Positions 17,504-26,006 of a stretch of 49,503 nt of DNA are shown piece by piece; position 1 is the first letter of the stretch, and the number at the start of each line of letters is the position of its first letter. The notes beneath the pieces are model-generated. The model was not told where the DNA came from and searched no databases. It saw only the letters and a program-made list of their open reading frames with translations. Source of the DNA: JAKLQJ01 sp964534135. Its GTDB lineage: Bacteria; Elusimicrobiota; Elusimicrobia; Elusimicrobiales; UBA9959. The translations under genes were made by a program, and so were the position numbers. The stretch covers positions 1 to 49,503 of the forward strand of contig CAZHQC010000003.1 in the NCBI GenBank assembly GCA_964534135.1, read 5' to 3'.

Positions 17504-18563
17504 TAGTTTTTTGACGTTCCTCTTCAGCGGCAAGCCCCAACCTTATCTGGAGGAGCATATCTTTTATATCTCCCTCCATTATTTCATCAATATTATGCCA
17601 TGATGTCTGTAATCTATGATCGGTAATTCTATTTTGAGGAAAATTATATGTTCTTATTTTTTGTGATCTATCAGCCTTTCCAACTTGTTTTTTCCTCTCA
17701 TCAGATAGGGATTTTGCCTGTTCTTCTTTAGCCATGATAGCCAATTTACTGCGCAACATTTGCATAGCCTTCATCCTATTTTGTCCCTGTGACCTTTCCT
17801 GCTGACATTGAGTAATAACACCGCTTGGCTCATGAGTTATTCTAACAGCGGTTTCGACTTTATTAACATTTTGTCCGCCCGCGCCACCGGCCCTATATGT
17901 GTCCATCTTAAGGTCTTTGGGATCAATGTTAATTTCCACATCGTCCAATTCAGGCATAACTGCCACCGTAATTGTAGAGGTATGAACTCTGCCTGATGCC
18001 TCAGTTTGAGGCACTCTCTGCACTCTATGCACGCCAATTTCGCATTTAAACCATGAATAAGCGTTATCTCCCTTAATATAGATTGTGGCGGTTTTTATGC
18101 CTTTTAAGCCCGTATTATTTATATCTCTTATTTCATGTTTCCAACCCATATCTGAAATAAACTTTAAATACACTCTCATCAAATTCGCGGCAAATAAAGA
18201 TGACTCATCACCTCCAACGCCAGCTCTTATTTCCAAAAATACATTTTTTGAGTCATAAGGGTCGGGAGGTAGCAAAATAAGCCGCAAATCCTTTCCCAGT
18301 TTAATCTTTTTTGCCTCAAGCTCAATTTTTTCAAGCTCAGCCATTTCCGCCAATTCTTCATCAGTATCTTTGGTTACTTTATTTACCTGGATTATTTCTT
18401 TTGATAAAGATTCAATCTTATCTTGCAAATCTATTATTTGTTTATATTTGGCGTGTTTTTTTGAAAGATTTTTAATATCTTCAGGGGTTAAATTACCCGC
18501 TGAAAGTTTCTCTTCCACAAGTTTTATTTCTTCCCGTATTTTATCAACATTATCTTCTATCAC
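17496..18563 (-). CDS. prfA: Peptide chain release factor 1
   Basis: RF1 ends translation at UAA and UAG. The GGQ catalytic motif is in YRAGGAGGQNVNKVE. The codon-recognition PxT motif appears as PQT in RVPQTEASGR, which marks RF1 and not RF2. The length of 355 residues is normal, with an N-terminal coiled region. The GTG start at 18563 has GAGGGG about 6 bases upstream. It is followed by prmC with overlapping ends. The upstream neighbour rpmE is separated by a terminator and a repeat cluster. Confidence 0.97.
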   Translation of the reverse strand: MIEDNVDKIREEIKLVEEKLSAGNLTPEDIKNLSKKHAKYKQIIDLQDKIESLSKEIIQVNKVTKDTDEELAEMAELEKIELEAKKIKLGKDLRLILLPPDPYDSKNVFLEIRAGVGGDESSLFAANLMRVYLKFISDMGWKHEIRDINNTGLKGIKTATIYIKGDNAYSWFKCEIGVHRVQRVPQTEASGRVHTSTITVAVMPELDDVEINIDPKDLKMDTYRAGGAGGQNVNKVETAVRITHEPSGVITQCQQERSQGQNRMKAMQMLRSKLAIMAKEEQAKSLSDERKKQVGKADRSQKIRTYNFPQNRITDHRLQTSWHNIDEIMEGDIKDMLLQIRLGLAAEEERQKTNG

Positions 18564-18850
18564 GAAGTACCCCTCAGCGTTTTATATCCCACTATGGACG
18601 ATTTATTTTCTTTTGCTACAACTCCTATTATCCTCCTACGCTAAGCATGTCATCAAAAAAACTCACGCCTATTCGGCGTATTTGCTGCCATAGCTTCGGA
18701 AGGTCATTCACAGAGTTCACGACAAAGCAATGCCAGTGCCGTTTCAGGCGCTATGCATGTCAGACGGCCATCTGATAAAGCAAAGCTTCGTTGTTCCAAA
18801 CCAAAAGGTTCGTGTTCCAGATTATTTTCTTTTGCTACAAAAAGAAAATA
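18564..18850. other. Repeat-filled gap between rpmE and prfA
   Basis: No gene. Family-1 and related modules run from about 18635 to 18830, with CATAGCTTCGGAAGGTCATT, then GCCGTTTCAGGCGCTATGC, AAGCTTCGTTGTTCC and AAAAGGTTCGTGTTCC. About 100 bp here are the near-identical inverse of 48405-48540. The repeat separates prfA from rpmE, which are usually close together. Confidence 0.75.
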
Positions 18851-18891
18851 AAAAAAGCAGGCATATGAAATAATTCATTTATGCCTGCTTA
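18851..18891 (-). terminator. Rho-independent terminator after rpmE
   Basis: On the minus strand AAGCAGGCAT pairs with ATGCCTGCTT around a loop that can itself pair further (ATGAA/TTCAT). A run of seven T follows. It starts about 16 bp past the rpmE stop codon. Confidence 0.8.
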
Positions 18892-18907
18892 ATTTAATTT
18901 AAAATAA

Positions 18908-19243
18908 CTATTTTTTGGTAGTTGTTTTAGTTGTGGTTTTTTCAGCTTTTTTAGGAGATGAAGTCAAAACCTTCTTCTTTATATGCTTAGGAGCGGTTTT
19001 GCTGGCCACAATTTTTTTAGGTTTTCTCTTGACCATTTGTCCTTCGGTCTTTGAAAATCTCTTTTTGAATCTTTCAACTCTACCCGCAATATCCAGTAAT
19101 TTTTGTTTACCTGTATAAAAAGGGTGGCAAGCTGAACAAATTTCAAGTTTTATGGTTTTTCCCATTGAACGGGTTTGAAAAGTATTTCCACATGCGCAAG
19201 TTACTTCGCATGTTTGATATTTTGGATGAATCTTAGCCTTCAT
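18908..19243 (-). CDS. rpmE: Ribosomal protein L31 with Lys-rich tail
   Basis: The first 65 residues are a zinc-type L31: MKAKIHPKYQTCEVTCACG, then ICSACHPFYTGKQKLLD and GRVERFKKRFS. Four cysteines are positioned for zinc. A tail of about 45 residues follows, almost entirely Lys, Thr, Ser and Pro. Bacterial L31 is usually 66-90 residues, so the tail is an extension. It ends at a strong terminator. It lies downstream of rho in the conserved order rho-rpmE-prfA. Confidence 0.95.
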   Translation of the reverse strand: MKAKIHPKYQTCEVTCACGNTFQTRSMGKTIKLEICSACHPFYTGKQKLLDIAGRVERFKKRFSKTEGQMVKRKPKKIVASKTAPKHIKKKVLTSSPKKAEKTTTKTTTKK

Positions 19244-19398
19244 ATTAATTAACCTTACCTTAATTAGAATAGTAACATTTTAGCATATTTTCAAACTACA
19301 GGTTAAGAGTAAAATTTAAGTTCAGCAACAAAAAAAAAACGGCTTCATATTTGATTTTGTTTTTTTCTTAAACTTAATCTCAAGCTTAATCTGCTTTT

Positions 19399-20859
19399 TT
19401 ACATATTTGAAATTTCCATTGATTTCAAGAAATCCTTATTGGATTTAGTCGCATTCACCTTGCTTAAAAGCAATTCCATCGCATCAACCGAAGATAAAGG
19501 CGCCAAAACCTTTCTAAGTATCCAAACCTTATTCAACTCATCCTCATTTAATAAAAGCTCTTCTTTTCTGGTAGATGTTCTGTTTATATCTATGGCAGGG
19601 AAGGTCCTTCTATTTGAAAGTTTCCTGTCCAAATAAATTTCGGAATTACCAGTTCCCTTAAATTCTTCAAATATAACATCATCCATTCTACTACCGGTTT
19701 CAACCAAAGCAGTAGCAACAATAGTAAGTGAACCGCCTTCTTCCATATTTCTAGCCGCACCGAAAAATCTTTTCGGTCTTTGTAGGGAAGTCGCTTCAAG
19801 GCCTCCGGATAAAACTCTGCCGCTTGAAGGCGCGATGGTATTATAAGCTCTTGCTAGCCTTGTTATCGAATCAAGCAAAATTACAACATCTTTTTTCTGC
19901 TCAACCAATCTTTTGGCTTTTTCAAGAACTATTTCAGAAACCTGAACATGCCTATCAGCGGCTTCATCAAATGTTGAAGCTATAACTTCACCTTTAACCG
20001 ATCTTTTCATGTCGGTTACTTCTTCCGGTCTTTCATCAATCAAAAGAACAAAAAGACTTATCTCGGGATGATTAGTGGTCAAAGAATTAGCTATTTGCTG
20101 AAGTATCATGGTTTTTCCGGTCTTGGGAGAAGCTACAATTAAAGCTCTTTGCCCTTTACCGATAGGGGCGGCAAGATCTATAACTCTAGCCGTTAAATCT
20201 TTTTTACCCCCAACAGATTCAAGAACAAATCTATCATTCGGATGAAGCGGTGTTAAAGTATCAAAATGAGGCCGTCTCTGAAATTTATCTATTTCAAGGC
20301 CATTTACAGTTTTAATTTGAAGAAGAGCAAAAAATCTTTCCCCTTCTTTTGGAGGCCGGATAAGACCATTTACCTCATCACCTTTTCTTAAATCCAGTTT
20401 CTTGATTTGTGAAGGTGAAACATAAATATCTTCATGGCTTGAAATATAATTATATTCCTGGCTTCTAAGAAAGCCAAAACCATCGGGAAGAACTTCAAGA
20501 ACGCCGCCACCGGGAATAATACCGCTTTTTTTAGCATGATGTTCTACTATTTTATCTATAATTTCCTGCTTTTTAAGGCCGGCAATATTTTCAATTTTCA
20601 ACTCTTCCACTTTTTTGGAAAGCTCGGCAACAGTCATTTTAGCTAAAGCGGCAGTATCTATGGGAGGAGTTGCATTAGTATTATTACGGGGATGGTGGCT
20701 GTTGCTATGGTAACTTTGTTGACTTCTGCCTCTGGAATAATTTGATGAACCTGAGCTGTGATTATCAGAGCTGCTGCGTCCACGATTATCTGAATAAGAA
20801 GATGATCTCCTTGGTTGATACGGTCTGGAATTCCTGTTATTTGTATTGTCGTTATTCAT
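19399..20859 (-). CDS. rho: Transcription termination factor Rho with disordered N-terminus
   Basis: Rho is a hexameric RNA helicase that ends transcription. Residues 1-70 are a low-complexity Asn/Ser/Arg/Tyr stretch (RGRSSSDNHSSGSSNYSRG). Residues 70-115 form the Rho N-terminal helical domain (VAELSKKVEELKIENIAGL). The RNA-binding cold-shock-like domain with GVLEVLPDGFGFLRS follows. The ATPase core has Walker A SPKTGKTM, Walker B VVILLDSITRLARAYN, and the Q-loop and R-loop region SGGLEATSLQRPKRFFGAAR. The length of 486 residues reflects the N-terminal extension. An AAAGGAG site precedes the ATG. Confidence 0.97.
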   Translation of the reverse strand: MNNDNTNNRNSRPYQPRRSSSYSDNRGRSSSDNHSSGSSNYSRGRSQQSYHSNSHHPRNNTNATPPIDTAALAKMTVAELSKKVEELKIENIAGLKKQEIIDKIVEHHAKKSGIIPGGGVLEVLPDGFGFLRSQEYNYISSHEDIYVSPSQIKKLDLRKGDEVNGLIRPPKEGERFFALLQIKTVNGLEIDKFQRRPHFDTLTPLHPNDRFVLESVGGKKDLTARVIDLAAPIGKGQRALIVASPKTGKTMILQQIANSLTTNHPEISLFVLLIDERPEEVTDMKRSVKGEVIASTFDEAADRHVQVSEIVLEKAKRLVEQKKDVVILLDSITRLARAYNTIAPSSGRVLSGGLEATSLQRPKRFFGAARNMEEGGSLTIVATALVETGSRMDDVIFEEFKGTGNSEIYLDRKLSNRRTFPAIDINRTSTRKEELLLNEDELNKVWILRKVLAPLSSVDAMELLLSKVNATKSNKDFLKSMEISNM

Positions 20860-20883
20860 GTTTCTCCTTTGTAGTTACCTACT

Positions 20884-21525
20884 TTAGTGTTTCAAGTGAA
20901 GTAGCTTTAGTGTCTTCTGTAAATCGTTTAGTTTATGATGAAAATGCTTTAAAGACGAATCATTTACAATAATTATATCGCTCAATTCCGCTTTAAGCGC
21001 ATTAGAAAATTGTGTTTTTATCCTACCGGATGCATGCCGCTGTGACCATCCTCTTTGAAGCAATCTTTCTTTTTGAGTTTTTTTATCCGCGATAATGGCT
21101 ACTGTAATATCGCAATGCTTATCAAACCCTGTCTCAAAAAGGAGCGGCGCATCAATAACCGCTATTTTTTCTCTGCAATTTTCTATTAAAAATATCGTAT
21201 TTTCAATTATTAGAGGATGTAGTAGACCTTCTAACCATTTCCTTTTGGTCTTGTCAGTGAAGATTACTTCCGATAAGAGGTATCTGCTTAATGTCCCTTC
21301 TTTATTAAGGATTCTCTTACCAAATCTATTAATGATTCTACTATAACATTTCTCCAAAGTCAATAATTCTCCGGCCAAACCATCGGTAGAAACAGTAAAT
21401 ATTCCTTTGGATGCTAAATATGCCAAAGCCGTTGACTTACCACAACCTATCTGTCCAGTAAGCCCTATTATCAATTTCTTTTTTTTTATTTCTTTAAAAC
21501 GTTTTTCAATCTCTGTCTTTTTCAT
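20884..21525 (-). CDS. coaE: Dephospho-CoA kinase
   Basis: This is the last step of coenzyme A synthesis. The 213-residue product has Walker A GLTGQIGCGKSTALAYL, then STDGLAGELL. AVIDAPLLFETGF and RLLQRGWSQRHASGRIKTQ form the lid and CoA-binding parts. The N-terminus carries about 16 extra charged residues before the P-loop strand. The first ATG lacks a clear ribosome-binding site, so the start could be slightly further in. It is followed 24 bp later by rho. Confidence 0.92.
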   Translation of the reverse strand: MKKTEIEKRFKEIKKKKLIIGLTGQIGCGKSTALAYLASKGIFTVSTDGLAGELLTLEKCYSRIINRFGKRILNKEGTLSRYLLSEVIFTDKTKRKWLEGLLHPLIIENTIFLIENCREKIAVIDAPLLFETGFDKHCDITVAIIADKKTQKERLLQRGWSQRHASGRIKTQFSNALKAELSDIIIVNDSSLKHFHHKLNDLQKTLKLLHLKH

Positions 21526-21587
21526 AATTCAATTTCTGTTTGTATGTTTTTTTGTTTCCTGTGACCTGACATCTGCAACCTGCTACT

Positions 21588-21611
21588 GAAAAAGACGCTA
21601 ACGTCTTTTTC
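21588..21611. terminator. Hairpin terminator after the rhomboid gene
   Basis: GAAAAAGACG pairs perfectly with CGTCTTTTTC around a CTAA loop, directly after the rhomboid stop codon. The stem ends in T-runs in both directions. It would work for the minus-strand transcript and separates rhomboid from coaE. Confidence 0.7.
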
Positions 21612-22379
21612 TCAGCTCTTACCTGAAAACTTATCCAATATAGCTTTTTCTTTCGCGCTCAAAGAAGATAAACCCTTCTTTGAAATTTTTTCCAATATCC
21701 TATCTATTTCAGAGGCATCATCAACTTTTTGCTTCTTATTAAATAGTCGGCCAAACTTGGCCACCTGATGGGCATAGTCCCCTGTTACGGCACCCGGCAT
21801 AGCCTTGAAATAAAGATAGCCTATAAACATACCGCCAAGATGAGCCACATTGGCTACATTGGCATTTGCCGTGGAAAAACTCATAGCCAATTCCATAACA
21901 ACTAAAATCGCCACCATCTGCCAAGCCTTAACCGGCAGAACAAAATACAAATAAACTATTTGCTTGGGATAAAGCATGGCAAAAGCCAGCATTAAGCCGT
22001 ATATGGCGCCCGAGGCGCCAATAATCGGACGGGGAGAACCGAAAGAAAAAACAATGCTGATTATGCCCGCGCCTATGCCGCACATAAAAAAATAGAATAA
22101 AAATTCTTTTGTTCCCAACGCAGATTCAATTATTCTTCCAAAAATCCAAAGCATTAAAATATTAAAGAAAAAATGCCAAAACCCGCCATGAAGAAATATA
22201 TAAGTTACTATTTGCCAAATCCAAAAACTATCTATGACCCTAAGCGGAATAAGGCCAAAATAATAAATAAGATAATCTTTAAGAAAAAACTCAAGAAGAA
22301 AAACTCCGGTGCAGATATAAATGAGCGCTTTAGTCGCCTTGGGCAAAGAACCAAAAAGCATGGGCGCGATATTTCTCAC
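21612..22379 (-). CDS. Rhomboid-family intramembrane serine protease
   Basis: The protein has six predicted membrane segments. It shows the HGGFWHFFFNILMLW motif in TM2, the catalytic Ser in GASGAIYGL (TM4) and the catalytic His in VAHLGGMFIG (TM6), so an active site is expected. A charged C-terminal tail (DRILEKISKKG) follows. The start is taken as GTG 22379-22377, at the end of family-2 copy C, giving 255 residues. The frame stays open through the element to a TTG at 22442, and an ATG lies at 22361, so the start is not settled. One family-1 unit adds 16 residues directly after TM6 (KAMPGAVTGDYAHQVA). It lies 82 bp downstream of polA. Confidence 0.88.
   Translation of the reverse strand: MRNIAPMLFGSLPKATKALIYICTGVFLLEFFLKDYLIYYFGLIPLRVIDSFWIWQIVTYIFLHGGFWHFFFNILMLWIFGRIIESALGTKEFLFYFFMCGIGAGIISIVFSFGSPRPIIGASGAIYGLMLAFAMLYPKQIVYLYFVLPVKAWQMVAILVVMELAMSFSTANANVANVAHLGGMFIGYLYFKAMPGAVTGDYAHQVAKFGRLFNKKQKVDDASEIDRILEKISKKGLSSLSAKEKAILDKFSGKS
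21759..21806 (-). repeat. Family-1 repeat unit inside the rhomboid gene
   Basis: A single 48 bp unit encodes KAMPGAVTGDYAHQVA. AAG stands both before and after the 45 bp core, as expected for a 3 bp target duplication. It falls just after the last membrane segment, outside the catalytic fold. Confidence 0.85.
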
Positions 22380-22460
22380 CCTACCACCCGCTTGTGGCGC
22401 CACATAGCGCCACGGATGTTTTTTTGATTGCCCTTTAGGCAATAAGCAGGTGGTAGGGCA
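22376..22460. mobile_element. Family-2 mini-element, copy C
   Basis: An 80 bp element (22379-22458) has ends CCCTACCACC and GGTGGTAGGG and two arms: GTGGCG with CGCCAC, and TTGCC-CTTT-AGGCAA. TCA flanks the left end; the right flank is CA, so one base of the target duplication seems lost. It lies between polA and the rhomboid gene and shares its layout, orientation and much sequence with copy D in nadC. Confidence 0.85.
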
Positions 22461-22461
22461 G

Positions 22462-25071
22462 TCAAAACTTCTCCATATCAGCCCAATTTTTTCCGGCTTT
22501 CAGCTCAACTTTCATAGGCACTTTTAATTTAAAGGCATTTTCCATTTCGTCTTTAATTATTTTTGAAACTTCAATTTTAATATCGTCTTTTACTTCAAAA
22601 ATGAGCTCATCATGCACCTGCATAAGCATTCTGGCGTCCAATTTTAAATTTTCAATTTTTAAAAAAACATTTATCATAGCCTTCTTTATAATATCGGCCG
22701 AACCACCTTGAACAGGCGTATTCATAGCTATTCTTTGGGCGAAATTTTTAAGACTGCCGTTTGTAGACTCAATATCCGGAATATTTCTTCTGCGCCCGGT
22801 CAAAGTCGCCACATAGCCATTTTCCACAGCAAAAGCAATGGTGGTATCTATCCAGGTTTTAACTCCCTTATAAAGCTCAAAATAATGGTCAATATATTTC
22901 TGCGCTTCATCACCTTTAATATTAAGCTGCCGCGCAAGACCAAAAGAAGTTTGGCCATAAACAATACCGAAATTTATGGCTTTGGCAAGGCGTCTCATTT
23001 CAATGGTAACTTTACTTTCTTCAACTTTAAAAACTTCAGCCGCTGTTCTTTTATGAATATCTTCATTATTCAAAAACGACGCTATTAAATTCTCATCTTC
23101 GCTTAAATGCGCCAAAACCCTCAAATCAATCTGAGAATAATCAGCGGCTATAAAAGAATAACCTTCTTTAGCGAGAAAAGCTTTTCTTATCTTTGAACCA
23201 TACTCGCTTCTAATCGGGATATTCTGTAAATTTGGTCTTGAACTTGAAAATCTTCCGGTAGCGGTGCCATCTTGCTCATAATTGGTATGCACACGCCCGT
23301 CTTCAGCTATTAATTTCAGAAGATTATCAACAAAAGAAGATTTAAGTTTTGTTAATTCTCTGTATTGCAAAATTTCCTCTATGATGGGGTGTTCACCTTT
23401 AATGGATAAAAGCGCCTCTTCCGAGGTTGAATAACCGGTTTTAGTTTTGTAAATATTTTTATTTTTTTCATCCAATTGAATATTAAGTTTTTCATAAATT
23501 AATTCTGAAAGCTGTTTTGGAGAATTTAAATTAATCTCTTCCTTAGATAAAGCAAATATTTTCAATTGAAGTTTTTCAATTTTCCCTTCAATATCTACGG
23601 ATAAGTTTTCAAGAAACTCCTTATCTATCTTAATACCCAATCTTTCCATTAAATAGATTATGCCGATAAGCGGCAATTCAAGCTCAGTATAAAGAGAAAA
23701 CAAGCCCTTTTTCTTAATCTCAATATTTATTTTTTCATCAAAAGCGCCAAGCGGTTTTAAAAGCATTCCCAAATACTTATTAATATCTTCACTCTCATGG
23801 ACGCAGCCCAGGATATCCGCTATATCTGATTTTTTATCTGAAGGTTTTAACAAATGATAGGCAATAAGCGCGTCTGAAAAATTAGCGGGTTTAGCGCTTG
23901 GATAAGGAAAACCGCTTATATGCATAATTTTTTTGAGATTATAACAGGTTTTAAATATTTTCTCATCCTCCAAAACATCTATTAAATATTTTTTTTCATC
24001 ATCTGATAATTCTTGAGTAACTTTGATAAAAGCTTTTCCGGCCGCGCCAATAGCTATATATTCTCCTTCGGCAAAAACAGAAAAACTGTTTTGAGAATTC
24101 AGAACTTCCTTAAGACCTGTAAACTCCGGCATGTCAACTGAATCCTGTGAGGGTTCATTAAGGCTGTCAAATAAGCCGGGTTCAGTATTTAAAGAAGCGG
24201 CTTTTATCTTTAAATCCTTAAATTCCAAACGCTTAGCCATAGTATTCAATATTTCTTTTTCAGGAACCTTGCAAATAAAATCCTCTATTTTTATTTCAAT
24301 GGGAGCTTTATCATCTAAAGTTATAAGTTTTTTTGAAAGTATAATATTATCAAGAGACGCCCTGACTTTATCAAGCAATTTATCCATAGCGGTTTTATTA
24401 TCAGATATTGGAGCTTCTTTTGCCGCGCTTATTATATCATCAAGGCTGCCAAAACGCTCAAAAAGCTTCAAAGCGCCTTTTGGCCCTATTCCTTTAGCGC
24501 CGGGAACATTATCCGAAGAATCCCCGATAAGAGACAAATAATCTAAAATTCCATCCGGCTTTACGCCAAACTTTTCAAATACACCTTCACTATCAGTATA
24601 AGAAGGTTTTTGTCCGTCCCAAAGTTTTATATTTTCATTAATAAGCTGAGTTAGATCTTTATCGCCGGAAATAATTACAATTTTAATGTCTTTGGCGGAA
24701 AATTCCCTAGCCACAGTTGAAATTATATCATCGGCTTCAAACCCCTGAAGATAAATTGGCTTAAGGCCTAAAGCCCTGGTTAAATCTCTGGCAATATTTA
24801 ATTGAGTCTTAAGAGCGGGGTCGGTTTCTTTTCTATTGGCCTTATAATCTGAAAACATATCATTTCTGAAAGTTTTTCCGGGAGAATCAAAACAGACCGC
24901 CACATAATCGGGTTTTTTTTGCTTCATTAAAGCGGATAACATCTTATTAAAACCATATAAAGCGCCAACATCTTCCCCTTTTGAATTGGAAAGATTCCTA
25001 ATGGCATGATAACTCCTATGCAAATAAGCATGAGCATCAACAATAAAAACTGTTTTAAGTCTTTGTGGCAT
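22462..25071 (-). CDS. polA: DNA polymerase I, proofreading domain degenerate
   Basis: The 869-residue enzyme fills gaps and removes RNA primers. Residues 1-290 are the 5'-3' exonuclease (IVDAHAYLHRSYHAIRN, FEADDIISTVA, ISGDKDLTQLI, GDSSDNVPGAKGIGPKGA). The C-terminal polymerase shows motif A AADYSQIDLRVLAHLSED, motif B RRLAKAINFGIVYGQT and motif C MQVHDELIFEV. The middle domain lacks the Exo I Asp-x-Glu (SVFAEGEYIAIG is found there). It also lacks the Asp of Exo II (YNLKKIM in place of NLKYD). It is therefore probably proofreading-negative, like Taq polymerase. No clear ribosome-binding site precedes the ATG. Confidence 0.96.
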   Translation of the reverse strand: MPQRLKTVFIVDAHAYLHRSYHAIRNLSNSKGEDVGALYGFNKMLSALMKQKKPDYVAVCFDSPGKTFRNDMFSDYKANRKETDPALKTQLNIARDLTRALGLKPIYLQGFEADDIISTVAREFSAKDIKIVIISGDKDLTQLINENIKLWDGQKPSYTDSEGVFEKFGVKPDGILDYLSLIGDSSDNVPGAKGIGPKGALKLFERFGSLDDIISAAKEAPISDNKTAMDKLLDKVRASLDNIILSKKLITLDDKAPIEIKIEDFICKVPEKEILNTMAKRLEFKDLKIKAASLNTEPGLFDSLNEPSQDSVDMPEFTGLKEVLNSQNSFSVFAEGEYIAIGAAGKAFIKVTQELSDDEKKYLIDVLEDEKIFKTCYNLKKIMHISGFPYPSAKPANFSDALIAYHLLKPSDKKSDIADILGCVHESEDINKYLGMLLKPLGAFDEKINIEIKKKGLFSLYTELELPLIGIIYLMERLGIKIDKEFLENLSVDIEGKIEKLQLKIFALSKEEINLNSPKQLSELIYEKLNIQLDEKNKNIYKTKTGYSTSEEALLSIKGEHPIIEEILQYRELTKLKSSFVDNLLKLIAEDGRVHTNYEQDGTATGRFSSSRPNLQNIPIRSEYGSKIRKAFLAKEGYSFIAADYSQIDLRVLAHLSEDENLIASFLNNEDIHKRTAAEVFKVEESKVTIEMRRLAKAINFGIVYGQTSFGLARQLNIKGDEAQKYIDHYFELYKGVKTWIDTTIAFAVENGYVATLTGRRRNIPDIESTNGSLKNFAQRIAMNTPVQGGSADIIKKAMINVFLKIENLKLDARMLMQVHDELIFEVKDDIKIEVSKIIKDEMENAFKLKVPMKVELKAGKNWADMEKF

Positions 25072-25173
25072 CTATTTAATTTTATGCATTATGGATATCA
25101 AAAAAAATCAGGAGGGCGATAAAAAATGGAAACAAACGGTGTCCGTCCAGCCAGCCACCGGTAAAACCTCTTA

Positions 25174-25497
25174 TTAAATCAATTCGTCTATAACTTTTTT
25201 AAATTCCTCTTTGGGCTGCATGCCAACGAGTTCATTAACTTGCTTGCCATCTTTAAAAAACAATATGCACGGGATGGCGGAAATTTTAAATTGACCGGCT
25301 GAATCGGGATTATCATCAGTATTCAATTTACATACTTTAATTTTTCCCTCATATTCAGTGGCCAATTCTTCAATTACAGGACCTAACATTTTGCAAGGAC
25401 CGCACCAAGGCGCCCAAAAATCCACTAAAACGGGAATTTGGCTTTTAAGAACTTCTTCTTCAAATTTGGCATCTGTTAATTCTATTTCATTAGACAT
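25174..25497 (-). CDS. trxA: Thioredoxin
   Basis: The 107-residue protein has the redox motif WAPWCGPCKMLGP and the cis-proline region ISAIPCILFF. It reduces protein disulphides in the cytoplasm. The ATG at 25497 is chosen over an in-frame codon 23 residues upstream because AAGGAG lies 7 bases before it and the family starts at this point (MSNEIELTDAKFEEEV). It lies between a CheY-like regulator and polA. Confidence 0.95.
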   Translation of the reverse strand: MSNEIELTDAKFEEEVLKSQIPVLVDFWAPWCGPCKMLGPVIEELATEYEGKIKVCKLNTDDNPDSAGQFKISAIPCILFFKDGKQVNELVGMQPKEEFKKVIDELI

Positions 25498-25597
25498 TCC
25501 AATTCTCCTTAATATATTGCAGTGTGAGATTAGTGCTAAGTTTAAGCTGCAAACTTTTAACCCCAAACTCTTACTTTGAGTTTATAAGACTTGCTCT

Positions 25598-25975
25598 TTA
25601 TTTGTCAAGCAAATATTTTATTTCCGTCCACAAAATATCTATATCCACCGGTTTGGAAAAAAATGATGATGCGCCATTCAGCATAGCGTCGGCTCTATCC
25701 GACGGTTCGGTATATTTAGCGGAAATAAATACCACCGGCACATCTTTGAATTTTTTTGATTCTTTAATAATTTTAAGGAACTCTATGCCGTGCATATCCG
25801 GAAGCTGAACATCCAATATTATTATGGAAGGAATACTTTTTGCAAGCGCATCTAAACCTTCTTTCGCGGATTTAGCGACCATAACCTCGGCATTCGTATC
25901 TTTCATCTTGAAACTATCGTCAAGCGTATCTATAAAATTCTTATCGTCATCCACTATCAAAATCTTAATCATCAT
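25598..25975 (-). CDS. Single-domain response regulator (CheY-like)
   Basis: The 125-residue receiver domain has no output domain. It has the acidic pocket IVDDDKN, the phosphoacceptor Asp in IIILDVQLPD, the Thr/Ser position in VVFISAKY and the Lys in FFSKPVDID. It probably acts by protein contact in a phosphorelay. No histidine kinase is visible in the window. AAGGAG precedes two tandem ATG codons; the second has the better spacing. Confidence 0.93.
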   Translation of the reverse strand: MMIKILIVDDDKNFIDTLDDSFKMKDTNAEVMVAKSAKEGLDALAKSIPSIIILDVQLPDMHGIEFLKIIKESKKFKDVPVVFISAKYTEPSDRADAMLNGASSFFSKPVDIDILWTEIKYLLDK

Positions 25976-26006
25976 TCTCCTTACTAATTTTTATTTTTCT
26001 AAATTT

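Noticed and set aside
25105..25163. AGGAGG followed by a 12-codon ORF on the plus strand between polA and trxA
   Set aside because: It is too short, lies in a spacer where both neighbouring genes are on the other strand, and no attenuation structure is clear.
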